Counted from the stretch's first letter, positions 15,340-25,344 are shown. The stretch is DNA of 64,000 bases from GWA1-39-11 sp964360265 (GCA_964360265.1 CAYHUY010000001.1:1-64000), one strand, 5' to 3'. Program-made: numbers and translations. Notes: generated from the sequence alone by a model not told the origin.

Positions 15340-15984
15340 GTGGTAAAAAAAATATTCATCCTTATAATTTTTATTGCGGTGGTGTTTAATCCTGCAGCTA
15401 TAAGTGCTCAAACCGCCACATCATCACCCCAGACAATCCGCGATCGATTGAAAAATTTAAGGGAGGATCGTCAATCAACCATTCAGGAAACGCGCGAACA
15501 AATGAAGGCAAGAATGGATACCTTCAAAGCTCAAATAAGAACTATTAGAGATACGAGAAAACAACTGCTGACAGAAAAAATTTCGGACAAAGTTGCAAGC
15601 GCAAATGCAAGATTAACCAACAAAATGGATAAGGCATTGGATCACTCGACAGACATTTTAAATCGAGTCAAAGAGAAAGCAGCAGCCTTCAAAGTGCAAG
15701 AGAAAGATACAACCTCTCTTGATCAAGCGATTTCGACTGCCGAATCCGCAATCGCAACAGCACAAGCCGCAGTTGATGCACAAAAATCAAAAGAATATAC
15801 GGCTAATATTACGAACGAGGTAACTTTGCGCAGTACTATTGGACAAATGGTCTCACAATTCCGTCAAGATATTTCTTCGGTGCATAAATTGATAATCGAT
15901 GCAAAACAGGCAGTACAAAAAGCAATCTCAGAACTTGCGAAACTAAGAGGAGAAAATACGGCTACAGGATCTGCCAACATATAA
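15340..15984 (+). CDS. Secreted coiled-coil protein
   Basis: 214 aa. A signal peptide (KK, hydrophobic core, cut near AISA-Q, about residue 24) is followed by an almost wholly helical, Gln/Lys/Arg/Ala-rich chain with heptads over residues 33-205. No family name is certain; similar long-helix secreted proteins are common in CPR genomes. It starts with GTG behind a good promoter. The next gene begins 7 nt after the stop, so the two are probably co-transcribed. Confidence 0.7.
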   Translation: MVKKIFILIIFIAVVFNPAAISAQTATSSPQTIRDRLKNLREDRQSTIQETREQMKARMDTFKAQIRTIRDTRKQLLTEKISDKVASANARLTNKMDKALDHSTDILNRVKEKAAAFKVQEKDTTSLDQAISTAESAIATAQAAVDAQKSKEYTANITNEVTLRSTIGQMVSQFRQDISSVHKLIIDAKQAVQKAISELAKLRGENTATGSANI

Positions 15985-15990
15985 TAGAAA

Positions 15991-16347
15991 ATGGATGACA
16001 ATAATTCGAATCAACAAGCGAAGGTACAACCACAGACCGCACCTTTAGCAACTCCCGTTGCCCCTTCACCTCTTCAAATGGATTCGCCAAAAAATGGAAA
16101 CAAAATAGTTTTACTTGCGGGACTCGCGTTTATTATGCTGATTATCGTAATAGGAATTTATTTCTTTGCATCACAATACAACGCATCGAGTAAAATTCCA
16201 CAACCCACTTTTGCACCAATAATTCCGGATTCGCCAACTCCAACAGCCGCACCAACAATGCTTGATGAGAAAGACATAGATAATGTCGACATTCCCAACC
16301 CCGAGACTGAACTTAAACCAATTGATGAAGACGTAATGCAGCTATAA
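15991..16347 (+). CDS. Single-TM protein with Pro/Thr-rich flanks
   Basis: 118 aa: a Gln/Pro-rich N-terminus, one TM helix (about residues 37-58) and an acidic, Pro/Thr-rich outer tail. No domain recognised. It is likely an envelope protein co-expressed with the secreted coiled-coil protein upstream. Confidence 0.6.
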   Translation: MDDNNSNQQAKVQPQTAPLATPVAPSPLQMDSPKNGNKIVLLAGLAFIMLIIVIGIYFFASQYNASSKIPQPTFAPIIPDSPTPTAAPTMLDEKDIDNVDIPNPETELKPIDEDVMQL

Positions 16348-16374
16348 AACTTGCATTAATATGCCAAGTTTTTT
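16348..16374. terminator. Bidirectional intrinsic terminator between convergent genes
   Basis: AACTTGCAT-TAAT-ATGCCAAGTT forms a 9-bp stem with one bulge. TTTT follows on the plus strand and TTTTAT on the minus strand. It separates the plus gene ending at 16347 from the minus gene ending at 16356. Confidence 0.75.
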
Positions 16375-17357
16375 GGATTGCCTGAGAGAAATCCGTTGAT
16401 ATTTTCTTCTGTTGTTTTCAAAATTCGCATTAGAGCCTCTATGCTGTTAAAAGCATTGTGGGGAGTAATTACTACCTTTTTATTATTCAAAAGGATATGG
16501 CTTTCCAAAACATTCATAAGTTCTTCAGGAGCAAAATCTTTATGAAGTAATTCATGCTCTTCACGAAGCAAGGGCTCCTCCTCCAAAACATCAAGTCCTG
16601 CCGCTCCCACTTTTCCGGAATTAATAGCTGCAAGCAAAGCCCCCGTATCAACAATTGCGCCTCGCGCCGTATTTATCACAATTGCGCCATCTTTCATTTT
16701 TGAAAAAGCTTCTTGATTTAGCATATGGTGCGTTTCTTTATTGTATGGAACATGAAGAGTTATTATGTCTGATTGCGAAAGCAGCTCATCCATTGTGACG
16801 AACCGAAATCCTAAATCCGCTGCAAGTTTTGGATCCGGCGTTCGCTTATACGCCAAAACATCCATGCCTATTCCTTTAGCAATTCTTATTACATGAGAAC
16901 CAATATTCCCCACTCCAATAACGCCAAGTGTTTTGCCGAACAAATCAAATCCTGTAAGACCAACCGGAGAAAAATTTCTCTCCCTGACCCTTTCATAGGA
17001 TTCAATAATTCTTCGCGATATTGTAAAAATCAAAGCAAATGCATGCTCTGCTACCGTATTCTCGCCATATGTTGGAACGGTTGAAACCAAAATATTTCGA
17101 CGCTTGCATTCCTCAATGTCTACATGATCAAACCCTGTTGACATCGTTGCAATAAATTTTAAATTCGGCATTTGGTCAAGGACTTCTTTATTTATGTTCG
17201 AATATATAAATACAACAATGCCATCCATATCGCGCGCAACTGAAACGTTTTTAATACTTAAAGTTTCGGAGTGAAAAGAAAGCGCAAGGGTATTTTCGAA
17301 TTTAGTCTTAAGATATTCCTTTTCCCAATCTCGTAATTCAAAACAGGCTATTTTCAT
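16356..17357 (-). CDS. D-2-hydroxyacid dehydrogenase (D-lactate dehydrogenase-like)
   Basis: 333 aa NAD-dependent oxidoreductase. Seen are the Rossmann GVGNIGSH (about residue 150), the substrate/catalytic Arg in NTARGAIVD (about 234), Glu in GLDVLEEEP (about 264) and His in ITPHNAF (about 300). Many such enzymes interconvert pyruvate and D-lactate, a sensible NADH sink in a fermentative CPR cell; the exact substrate is inferred. It is last in a run with the Clp-like ATPase (7 nt upstream) and a small membrane protein. Confidence 0.85.
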   Translation of the reverse strand: MKIACFELRDWEKEYLKTKFENTLALSFHSETLSIKNVSVARDMDGIVVFIYSNINKEVLDQMPNLKFIATMSTGFDHVDIEECKRRNILVSTVPTYGENTVAEHAFALIFTISRRIIESYERVRERNFSPVGLTGFDLFGKTLGVIGVGNIGSHVIRIAKGIGMDVLAYKRTPDPKLAADLGFRFVTMDELLSQSDIITLHVPYNKETHHMLNQEAFSKMKDGAIVINTARGAIVDTGALLAAINSGKVGAAGLDVLEEEPLLREEHELLHKDFAPEELMNVLESHILLNNKKVVITPHNAFNSIEALMRILKTTEENINGFLSGNPKNLAY

Positions 17358-17363
17358 AATATT

Positions 17364-19718
17364 TTATATTACAATGAAATTATTCGAATTATCAACGGAG
17401 AGAGTTATCTGGTCTCCCTTATTAATTTTATTCTCAAGAATCTGTTTTGACAAAAAGCTTTCGATATTTTCTTTAATATAACGGGCTATGTTCCTTGCGC
17501 CAAACTCAGAATCAAATGCTTTTTTGGAAATTTTTTGTATAACCGTGTCATCAAAGCGCGCGATTATTTGATCATCTTCCAACTTATGGAATGATTCATT
17601 CAATAGTAGAGCAGTTATCTTGCTTATTTCATCTTCTGATAAATATTTAAATAAAATAACCTCATCAAATCGGTTAATAAGTTCTGTTTTAAAAGTATTA
17701 TTTCTTAGTAAAGCATCTATTAGAGCATCCCTTGTAATGTCTTGTTTCTCTCTTATTAATTCGCTCCCTGCGTTTGAAGTGGCTATTATAATATTATTCT
17801 TAAAAGAAATTGTTTTCCCCTGATTCGTTGTCAGCCTTCCTTCATCAAAAACTTGAAGAAATAGATCAAGGATATTTGGATGGGCCTTTTCAAATTCGTC
17901 AAGCAAAATAAGCGAGAAGGGTTTTTGCAAAACTTGCTCTGTCAAAGAATTGGCAATATGCTCTTCCCCTGATTTTTCTCCAAGAATTCTAACTAATTGG
18001 TCTTGTGTTTGAAATTCACTCATATCGAATCTTATCATTGCGTTTTCATCTCCGAAATATTCGGATGCGAGCACTTTTGCAGTTTCAGTCTTCCCAACGC
18101 CGGTTGGACCCAGGAAAAGAAAAACAGAGATCGGCCGAGTTTTTTCTTCAAAACCAGACCTTGCTCTACGCATCGCTTCCGCGACCGCCGAAACTGCTCT
18201 TTCTTGTCCTATTATGCGCTTGTGCATCTTTTCCTCCAATGTTAAAAGCAGCTCTTTTTCTTTTTTGTCAGGGGATAGAAGCGCTACGTGGGTTTTTGCT
18301 TGAACAAGTTCTATTACGTCTTTTGCTGAAACGGTCTTTTCCTTTTGAATCTTGGTAGCACTTATTGCTTCTTCTGTAAGTTCTAAGGCGCGGCCCGGTA
18401 AAAACTTTTGCGGAAAGTAAACGGATGAAAGGAGAACGCATTGCTTCAATGCAGAATATAAAATTTTTATATTATTTTTTTTCTCAAGTTGTTCCGCCTT
18501 CTCACAAAGCAAAAGCAGTGATTTTGCTTCATCAAACTCTAAAATTTTAACAATACCAAATAAATCCCGAATAGATTCTTTGTTGTCTAAATAGGTAGAA
18601 AAAGCGCCAATTGTAGTTGTCCCGATAATTTGTACTTTCTCATTTTTAATGTAATCATAAAGTGCGCCGGAGATGTCAAAATCAAATCCTCCTCCCCCGA
18701 AAATATTTTCAATATTTTGGATAAAAATAATCGTGTTTGGCGAATTAGAAAGTTCTGACAGGAGGGTTGACAATCGGTTTTCAAGTTCTCCCGCGTTTGA
18801 AACTCCTGATAAAAATCTGTCAAGAATAAGTTCATAGATCTTCTTATGGGCGAGAGCGTCAGGAACTGTTCCCAGGAAAGATTCGTATGCAAAATAATTA
18901 ACAAGAGACGTTTTTCCAGTTCCCGGCTCACCGATTATTATTGTATTTGGACTTCCTTTTGAAAGCGAAATCAACAATTGATCAAATTCTTTTTCATGAC
19001 CTGTAATTACGGGAGGGAAATGCGATGACAAAATATCGCCCGTCAGATCCCTTGTGTATTTTTTGACCTCATAATTCCACCCGTATGCTAGGGAGTCAAA
19101 AACCCCTTCTCCAATAAATTTAATTTTTAATCCCTCAAAAGAATCTGGACGGAATTTCTTTCTTGTCCAATAAGCTATATTTAAAATGTCTTCATTCACG
19201 AGTTCTTTCTCGCTTAATAATCCCGTCTCCTCTTCTGATAACAACATGTATGATGCAATCAAATCTATTTCAGTAATATAAGTTCCTCGAACATAAACCG
19301 TAAATTCTTTTGCTTGCGCTAGTAATTCCTCTTTTGAGACTTCTGCTTTTTTTATTTCTCCTCCCCCCATTTTTGAAAGAAAAAATTTAATTTCACCTTT
19401 GCTCAAAAGTTTTTTAACAAGAGAGTAGGAATCGTGTGAGTTAATAAACACTAGTCTCGCCGAGAAAATCATAGACTCAAGTGGATTTGTTCCATTGTCA
19501 GATACTTTATATTGAGGCCTTAAATTTGAAACTTTCATGGCTAGAAATAATTCGTTAATTATAAAAAAAGAAAAAGATGCAAGTATTTGTATCGTAAGTT
19601 GAGTATTACTTCTTAATACCAGAAAGGATATTAATATTGCCGAAATTGGAACGAATCTGAATAGTTTACCCGGAAGACTATTTGCAAAAGAATAAATGCT
19701 GAAATATTTGTCAATCAT
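17364..19718 (-). CDS. Membrane-anchored Clp-type AAA+ ATPase with degenerate first module
   Basis: 784 aa. Two hydrophobic segments at about residues 18-58 replace the usual soluble start. AAA module 1 has a good Walker A (GEPGTGKTS, about 266), but its Walker B reads IIFIQNIEN, lacking the acidic pair needed for hydrolysis. Module 2 is intact: GPTGVGKTETAK, LILLDEFEKAH and sensor ATSNAG. The C-terminal Clp D2-small domain is present. I infer a membrane-tethered unfoldase in which module 2 hydrolyses ATP and module 1 is structural. It overlaps the upstream 108-aa membrane protein by 4 nt (ATGA). Confidence 0.8.
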   Translation of the reverse strand: MIDKYFSIYSFANSLPGKLFRFVPISAILISFLVLRSNTQLTIQILASFSFFIINELFLAMKVSNLRPQYKVSDNGTNPLESMIFSARLVFINSHDSYSLVKKLLSKGEIKFFLSKMGGGEIKKAEVSKEELLAQAKEFTVYVRGTYITEIDLIASYMLLSEEETGLLSEKELVNEDILNIAYWTRKKFRPDSFEGLKIKFIGEGVFDSLAYGWNYEVKKYTRDLTGDILSSHFPPVITGHEKEFDQLLISLSKGSPNTIIIGEPGTGKTSLVNYFAYESFLGTVPDALAHKKIYELILDRFLSGVSNAGELENRLSTLLSELSNSPNTIIFIQNIENIFGGGGFDFDISGALYDYIKNEKVQIIGTTTIGAFSTYLDNKESIRDLFGIVKILEFDEAKSLLLLCEKAEQLEKKNNIKILYSALKQCVLLSSVYFPQKFLPGRALELTEEAISATKIQKEKTVSAKDVIELVQAKTHVALLSPDKKEKELLLTLEEKMHKRIIGQERAVSAVAEAMRRARSGFEEKTRPISVFLFLGPTGVGKTETAKVLASEYFGDENAMIRFDMSEFQTQDQLVRILGEKSGEEHIANSLTEQVLQKPFSLILLDEFEKAHPNILDLFLQVFDEGRLTTNQGKTISFKNNIIIATSNAGSELIREKQDITRDALIDALLRNNTFKTELINRFDEVILFKYLSEDEISKITALLLNESFHKLEDDQIIARFDDTVIQKISKKAFDSEFGARNIARYIKENIESFLSKQILENKINKGDQITLSVDNSNNFIVI

Positions 19719-20041
19719 AATATTAACATTCTTATAGTAAATACAGGGATTAAAACTACGGCAAGATTAAGCACAACCAGGAGTAAAAGTATTACAAGTG
19801 TAACAAGAAAAATAGCAATTAAGAGTAATAATTTTACTACTATTCCGAAAGCTACCGAAAAAACAACAAGTCCCTCTCTGTACTCATTCTTTAAAGGTTT
19901 AAAGAAGGTCTTTACAAGTATAGGTACTGAAACCAAATAAAGCCAATATAAAAGAAAGTCTTGCGAGAACTTAAGTGATGTGAATAACAAATCTTTATAC
20001 CAAAAAACCAACAAAAAGTAGGGGTAGTATAAAACACCCAT
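19715..20041 (-). CDS. Small multi-TM membrane protein
   Basis: 108 aa with three or four hydrophobic segments covering most of its length. No family recognised. Its stop overlaps the start of the Clp-like ATPase by 4 nt, so it may be a membrane partner of that ATPase. Confidence 0.55.
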   Translation of the reverse strand: MGVLYYPYFLLVFWYKDLLFTSLKFSQDFLLYWLYLVSVPILVKTFFKPLKNEYREGLVVFSVAFGIVVKLLLLIAIFLVTLVILLLLVVLNLAVVLIPVFTIRMLIL

Positions 20042-20143
20042 ATTGATTCAAGTTTATGGGAGGGAGTTTAACAAATCAAGTCAACTATTTTAATTGTATA
20101 AAGTACGGTTGTTATTGTATTATTAATATAGTAATCCCTGCCT

Positions 20144-21832
20144 ATGCTAGTTTCAGACGAACACCTAAAAGAGTTAATCCTTAAAACGGGACTAATAACG
20201 CGGGAAAGATTTATTGAAATATGGGAGTTTGCCATCAATTCCCATATTGACCTTGACGACGCGCTAATTGAAAAAGACGTCATCTCAGATGAACGCCTTG
20301 GAATACTTATAGCCGACTCTCTTCATATTCCATTTATCGCGCTTTCTAGACAATCTATTCCGCATGAGGTACTAAATCTTATTCCCGGAAAAATTGCCCG
20401 CAGTCAAAAGGTAATACCTTTTGCCTACGACCAGGATGGCTTGAAGCTTGCAATGGAAGACCCGGGGAACCAGGAACTTCAAAACATAATAGCAAAAAAA
20501 ACCGCGCTTCGCGTAACTCCCTATTTAGCAACAGACCGAGACATTGAAAATGCCATGCAATTCTATAGAAAAGACCTCAGGAAATCATTTGATAGTCTGC
20601 TTGAAAAAGAAGTAGGAAAAATTGACATTTCAGGATCGGAAGATGAGGCACCAATCGAAAAAATAGTTACGCTTCTTATCGAATTTGCCTACCAAGACAA
20701 GGCATCTGATATCCACATTGAACCGCAGGAGAAAGACTCGCTGGTTAGATTTAGAATAGATGGAATATTACATGATGCTTTAAATCTTCCTAAAAATTTT
20801 CATGATAGGATAATTTCAAGAATAAAAATTCTTTCAAGACTCCGAACGGACGAACATTTAAGCCCGCAGGATGGAAAAATGCGCGCCAAACTTGATGAGG
20901 AAGATTTGGATATCCGCGTTTCAATTCTACCCATTGCTGATGGTGAAAAGGCAGTACTCAGGCTTCTTGCTTCAAGATTTCGTCAATTCTCGCTAATCGA
21001 TTTGGGGATGAGCGAAGCAGACCTTACTAAGGTAACAACCTCTTATAATAAATCGTATGGCATGCTTTTATCAACTGGACCTACGGGATCCGGAAAAACT
21101 ACTACAATCTACTCTATTTTAAAAATAATAAATACTAGAGAGAAAAACATAACTACAATTGAAGATCCTGTTGAATATAGGATTCAAGGAGTTAATCAGA
21201 TACAAACGAATCCGAAGGCGAATCTAACTTTTGCTAGCGGTCTGCGTTCAATACTGCGGCAAGACCCAAATGTTGTTTTTGTGGGAGAAATAAGAGACTC
21301 TGAGACTGCAGGAATTGCCGTAAATGCGGCGCTCACTGGACATTTGGTAGTATCAACTTTACATACAAACGATTCGGCAACCGCCCTTCCACGGTTAATT
21401 GATATGGATGTCGAGCCTTTTTTAGTTGCCTCAACGGTCAATGTAATAATCGCCCAAAGACTCGTCAGAAAAATTTGTGAGATGTGTAAAGCTCCTTACA
21501 CGATTCCTATTCAAGAACTCGTTAAGAATATTCCGCAACCCTTAATTGAAAAACATTTCGGAAAAAAGATGGAAATTCCGTTATTCCGCGGTGCAGGTTG
21601 TAAAGTTTGCCACTCAACGGGATACGCAGGAAGACTTGGCGTATTTGAGGTACTTGAAGTATCAAAAGATATACGTAAATTAATATCTGAAAAGTACGAC
21701 TCTGATGTTATTACAAGAAAGGCAATTGAAGAAGGGATGACAACAATGCTCGATGACGGCCTAGATAAGGCTGCACGCGGAATTACAACAATCGAAGAAG
21801 TGTTTCGAGTCACAAAAGTAGAGCCACTATGA
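20144..21832 (+). CDS. pilB: Type IV pilus assembly ATPase PilB
   Basis: 562 aa GspE/PilB family motor that drives pilus extension. The N-terminal T2SSE_N domain is at about residues 1-150. The ATPase core has Walker A GPTGSGKTTT (about 311), the Asp box ITTIEDPVEY, Walker B FVGEIRDSETA and the His box TGHLVVSTLHTND. The tetracysteine zinc site is CEMC ... CKVC (about 446-488). First gene of the pilus operon; it overlaps pilC by 4 nt (ATGA). A TATAGT 10 nt upstream of the ATG may be the -10. Confidence 0.95.
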   Translation: MLVSDEHLKELILKTGLITRERFIEIWEFAINSHIDLDDALIEKDVISDERLGILIADSLHIPFIALSRQSIPHEVLNLIPGKIARSQKVIPFAYDQDGLKLAMEDPGNQELQNIIAKKTALRVTPYLATDRDIENAMQFYRKDLRKSFDSLLEKEVGKIDISGSEDEAPIEKIVTLLIEFAYQDKASDIHIEPQEKDSLVRFRIDGILHDALNLPKNFHDRIISRIKILSRLRTDEHLSPQDGKMRAKLDEEDLDIRVSILPIADGEKAVLRLLASRFRQFSLIDLGMSEADLTKVTTSYNKSYGMLLSTGPTGSGKTTTIYSILKIINTREKNITTIEDPVEYRIQGVNQIQTNPKANLTFASGLRSILRQDPNVVFVGEIRDSETAGIAVNAALTGHLVVSTLHTNDSATALPRLIDMDVEPFLVASTVNVIIAQRLVRKICEMCKAPYTIPIQELVKNIPQPLIEKHFGKKMEIPLFRGAGCKVCHSTGYAGRLGVFEVLEVSKDIRKLISEKYDSDVITRKAIEEGMTTMLDDGLDKAARGITTIEEVFRVTKVEPL

Positions 21833-22881
21833 ATACAAAATCATTAAAAATTTCAAACACTGAAAGACTGGGACTCATAAGTAACCTTGCCACTATGCTT
21901 ACGGCTGGTCTTTCTCTTCTTGAGATTGTTGATTCCTTGCTTGAAGACTCAAAAGGCAATCAAAAGAAAATACTCGAGATACTCAGAGAAGATCTTACTC
22001 AGGGAAGTCGCATCTCAACTTCATTTGCAAAGTTTCCACAAGTATTTGACAAAATAACCGTTAATCTTATACGCGCATCTGAAGAAGCGGGAACTCTTGA
22101 CGTAATGCTAAAGGATCTTAAAACTACAATTCGGCAGGAAACGGAATTTAGAGATAAAATTAAAGGAGCACTTACCTACCCTTTCATTATTGTGGTCGTC
22201 TTTCTGGGTGTCCTTCTTATGATTCTTGTTGTTGTTGTACCCAAAATATCAACTGTATTTTCAAGGCTTAATGTAGAATTGCCCCTTCCAACAAAGATAT
22301 TAATTTTCTTGTCAGATATACTCGTATCTTACACTATACCTGCTGTAATTGGCGCAGTTGTTTTTTTAATTCTCTTCATCCTTTTGTACAAAAGCCAAAA
22401 AAGACTAATTCTTTCCTTCATATTTAGTTTTCCACTCATATCAACACTTGTAAGACAAATTGACCTTACGCGTTTTACAAGGAGCCTTTTTTTACTCCTT
22501 AATGCTGGTATACCTATAGCCTCCTCGCTTGAGTTGACTCAAGAAGTAGTATTACGGCGCGATGTTGCTTCTGCCATTGAAAAATGTAAAGAAATGATTA
22601 TCTCAGGTAAAAAAATGTCTGAAGGTCTAAAAGAGAAAAAAGATATATTCCCAAGTATCATGATAAAAATTACGGAGGCTGGAGAAAAAAGCGGATCATT
22701 GGATCGAGCCATGCAAGACACCTCAGAGTATCTTGATTATCAAGTATCTGGAACCCTAGCTACACTAACTACGCTTCTTGAGCCAATAATGCTTGTGGTT
22801 GTTGGAGTTTTAGTGGGTGGAATGATGCTTGCAATTATATCTCCAATTTACGGCCTGATAGGACAGGTAGGCGCAAGGTAG
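21829..22881 (+). CDS. pilC: Type IV pilus inner-membrane platform PilC
   Basis: 350 aa GspF/PilC family protein with two T2SSF domains (about residues 15-135 and 215-340) and three TM helices (about 118-140, 165-185 and 318-340). It couples the PilB motor to pilin assembly. The start overlaps the pilB stop. Confidence 0.93.
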   Translation: MNTKSLKISNTERLGLISNLATMLTAGLSLLEIVDSLLEDSKGNQKKILEILREDLTQGSRISTSFAKFPQVFDKITVNLIRASEEAGTLDVMLKDLKTTIRQETEFRDKIKGALTYPFIIVVVFLGVLLMILVVVVPKISTVFSRLNVELPLPTKILIFLSDILVSYTIPAVIGAVVFLILFILLYKSQKRLILSFIFSFPLISTLVRQIDLTRFTRSLFLLLNAGIPIASSLELTQEVVLRRDVASAIEKCKEMIISGKKMSEGLKEKKDIFPSIMIKITEAGEKSGSLDRAMQDTSEYLDYQVSGTLATLTTLLEPIMLVVVGVLVGGMMLAIISPIYGLIGQVGAR

Positions 22882-22882
22882 T

Positions 22883-23416
22883 ATGAGGAATTTTATGGCC
22901 CCGAAGGGTCTTACCTTGAGCGATGGTGAGCTTGTCAAACCAGAGTCGAATGGGTTTTCCCTGATTGAAGTAATAGTTGCAATGGCTGTTTTATTTTCAT
23001 TAGTCTCTTTTATGACTCTTAATTTATCCGGGTCAACAAATACGGCAAACTTTAGTGGCTCTGTGTATACCTTCATTGCAGATTTTAAGAACCAACAAAC
23101 AAAAGCTATGCAGGGCGATACAGAAGGGCGAGGAACTCCTGATACATATAGTATTTTTATAAATTCATCTTCCTATACTCTTTTTCATGGATCAACTTAT
23201 AATTCGGCAGACCTAACAAATTTTGATATAAATACGCCTGTCGGATATCAAATTACAACTACATTCCCTGGCTCACAAATTGTATTTACTAAAGGCAGCG
23301 GAGAAATTAATCCATACATGGAAGGCGCAAATAGTATAACAATCAGAAACATTAGAACGACCGAACAAAAAGTAATTCAAGTCAATAAATATGGCATCAT
23401 TACAAGTATTAACTAG
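22883..23416 (+). CDS. Type IV prepilin-like protein (pseudopilin 1)
   Basis: 177 aa with a class III prepilin signal: NG-FSLIEVIVAMAVLFSL (about residues 23-42), where a prepilin peptidase would cleave after Gly and the Glu5 is present. The leader before it is long (about 24 residues), and ATG 22895 is an alternative start. The C-terminal domain is beta-rich. Second in a run of prepilin genes after pilC. Confidence 0.85.
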   Translation: MRNFMAPKGLTLSDGELVKPESNGFSLIEVIVAMAVLFSLVSFMTLNLSGSTNTANFSGSVYTFIADFKNQQTKAMQGDTEGRGTPDTYSIFINSSSYTLFHGSTYNSADLTNFDINTPVGYQITTTFPGSQIVFTKGSGEINPYMEGANSITIRNIRTTEQKVIQVNKYGIITSIN

Positions 23417-23418
23417 TT

Positions 23419-25344
23419 ATGAATAAACTCTTTACCGATACTCATGGCCAACTTTTAATAGAAGCGCTAATTGCGCTTGCCCTTGCAGCAATCCTTTTAC
23501 CCGCTCTCTTCGGGGGGTTTTTTGCTTCAAAACAAGGAAAGGCCCAACAAGAACAGAGAATTGAAGCAGTGGCTCTTCTCAAAGAAACTGAGGAAGCTGT
23601 AAGAAGCGTAAGGGAAAAAGGATGGAGTCTGTTTTCATCAAATGGAACTTTTTACCCTGTTATTTCCGGCGCCTCCTGGTCTTTTAGCGGTGGATCCGAA
23701 AGTATTAACGGTCTCACAAGAAGCTTTGCAATATCAGATGTTTTCCGGGACGCAAATGGAGTCGTTGTTACGTCTGGTGGAACTCTTGATCCATCAACAA
23801 AACGAATTAACATTGTAATTTCCTGGAATACTCCTTACACATCATCCGTCACCACAACAATCTATCTAACTCGTTACCTTAACAATACTACTTTTACCCA
23901 AACTTCGGAGGCCGATTTTAATTCGGGAATTCTAACAAGTACCATAGTTACAAACACAAATGGGGGCGAGGTCACTCTGGGTGCGGGCGGCGGCGGAGAT
24001 TGGTGTAATCCGAACTTGTCAATAACTGCTCTTGACCTTCCAAAAAACGGGGTTGCAAATGCGGTTTCAGCAATTGGAGGTAAAGCTTTTGCAGGCACTG
24101 GCGAAAACGCATCAGGTGTGTCCTATGCAAGTATCGAAATTAGTAACGCTTTCCCCCCCGTTGCGACAGTCGCAGGTACTTTTAACGGCTATAAAACTAA
24201 TGGAATTTTTGGAGAAACAAACTATGCATATCTTGCAACTGATACAAACTCTAAAGAGATTGTAATTATAGATCTTACTCAAATTGTCAATGGGAAATAT
24301 GTTGAAACTGGTTATTTTAACGCACCCGGGAATGAGACAGCAGAAAGTGTTTTTGTAATAGGCAGTGTGGGATATGCGGTTGTGGAGAACAAACTATATA
24401 CATTTGACCTCTCAAGCAAAAGCGGATCCCGCCCTCAGCTTGGAAGCGTAACGCTTGCATATGACGGTAAGAAAGTTTATGTGGCAGGAAATTATGCATA
24501 CGTGGCAACTGAAAGTACAACAAGTCAGCTGCAAATAATACAAGTAAGTAATGGTGGTGTAAATCTTTCTGTTGTTGGCCAAGCAGACGTAGGAAGTCAA
24601 GAAGGTAAAGACGTATTTGTAAATTCTTCAGGGACACGTGCTTATCTTGCAGCTGGCCTTTCAGCGACTGAAAGGGAGTTTTTTGTTTTAGATATCTCAT
24701 CAAAAACCGGGAATAGGCCTATTCTTGGAAGTTATGAAGCAAACGGAATGAATCCTAAAGGTACCACCGTTGTAACCGGCAATAAAGCTATTTTAGTAGG
24801 CACGGGTGGCGAAGAATATCAAGTCATAGATATCGCAAATGAAACTACTCCTGTAAGGTGTGGTGGATTAAATATTAACAGTGGGGTAAATGGAGTTTCC
24901 TCAGTCTTAGAACAGGATGGCGATGCGTATTCTTACATTATTACCGGAGACTCAACTACCGAATTTAAGATAATTGAGGGTGGTCCTGGCGGACAATTTT
25001 CAACTTCAGGAACTTTTACCTCAGCTGCATTTAATGCGGGGGCAAGTGTAACCTATAACAGAATTATTCCTAGCTTCATTGAGCCTCCGGGAACTAATTT
25101 AAACCTTCAGGTAGCAGCAGCATCTGCTTTAAGCGGAAGTTGCGTTAACGCTTCTTATTACTTTGTGGGTCCTGACGGAAGCGCGAATACCTTTTTTGCA
25201 ACATCATCTGCCATTCCCCTTATTAATAATGGTCAAGGCTACATTAATCCTGAACGCTGCTTTAAATATAAGGCATTTTTTTCAACAGATGATCCAAATG
25301 CTTCGCCAATACTTACTGACGTTACCGTAAATTATTCCCCATGA
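23419..25344 (+). CDS. Very large prepilin-like protein with beta-propeller repeats
   Basis: 641 aa. The N-terminus has HGQLLIEALIALALAAILLPAL, a prepilin-type helix with Glu5 but an unusual Gln after the Gly. Residues about 205-520 contain LVIVD-like propeller repeats (for example SKEIVIIDLTQ, SQLQIIQVS, REFFVLDIS and EEYQVIDIAN, each followed by a Y/A-rich strand). A further beta domain with paired Cys ends the protein. It looks like a minor pilin carrying a large adhesive head at the pilus tip, an inference from architecture. It overlaps the next prepilin by 4 nt. Confidence 0.8.
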   Translation: MNKLFTDTHGQLLIEALIALALAAILLPALFGGFFASKQGKAQQEQRIEAVALLKETEEAVRSVREKGWSLFSSNGTFYPVISGASWSFSGGSESINGLTRSFAISDVFRDANGVVVTSGGTLDPSTKRINIVISWNTPYTSSVTTTIYLTRYLNNTTFTQTSEADFNSGILTSTIVTNTNGGEVTLGAGGGGDWCNPNLSITALDLPKNGVANAVSAIGGKAFAGTGENASGVSYASIEISNAFPPVATVAGTFNGYKTNGIFGETNYAYLATDTNSKEIVIIDLTQIVNGKYVETGYFNAPGNETAESVFVIGSVGYAVVENKLYTFDLSSKSGSRPQLGSVTLAYDGKKVYVAGNYAYVATESTTSQLQIIQVSNGGVNLSVVGQADVGSQEGKDVFVNSSGTRAYLAAGLSATEREFFVLDISSKTGNRPILGSYEANGMNPKGTTVVTGNKAILVGTGGEEYQVIDIANETTPVRCGGLNINSGVNGVSSVLEQDGDAYSYIITGDSTTEFKIIEGGPGGQFSTSGTFTSAAFNAGASVTYNRIIPSFIEPPGTNLNLQVAAASALSGSCVNASYYFVGPDGSANTFFATSSAIPLINNGQGYINPERCFKYKAFFSTDDPNASPILTDVTVNYSP

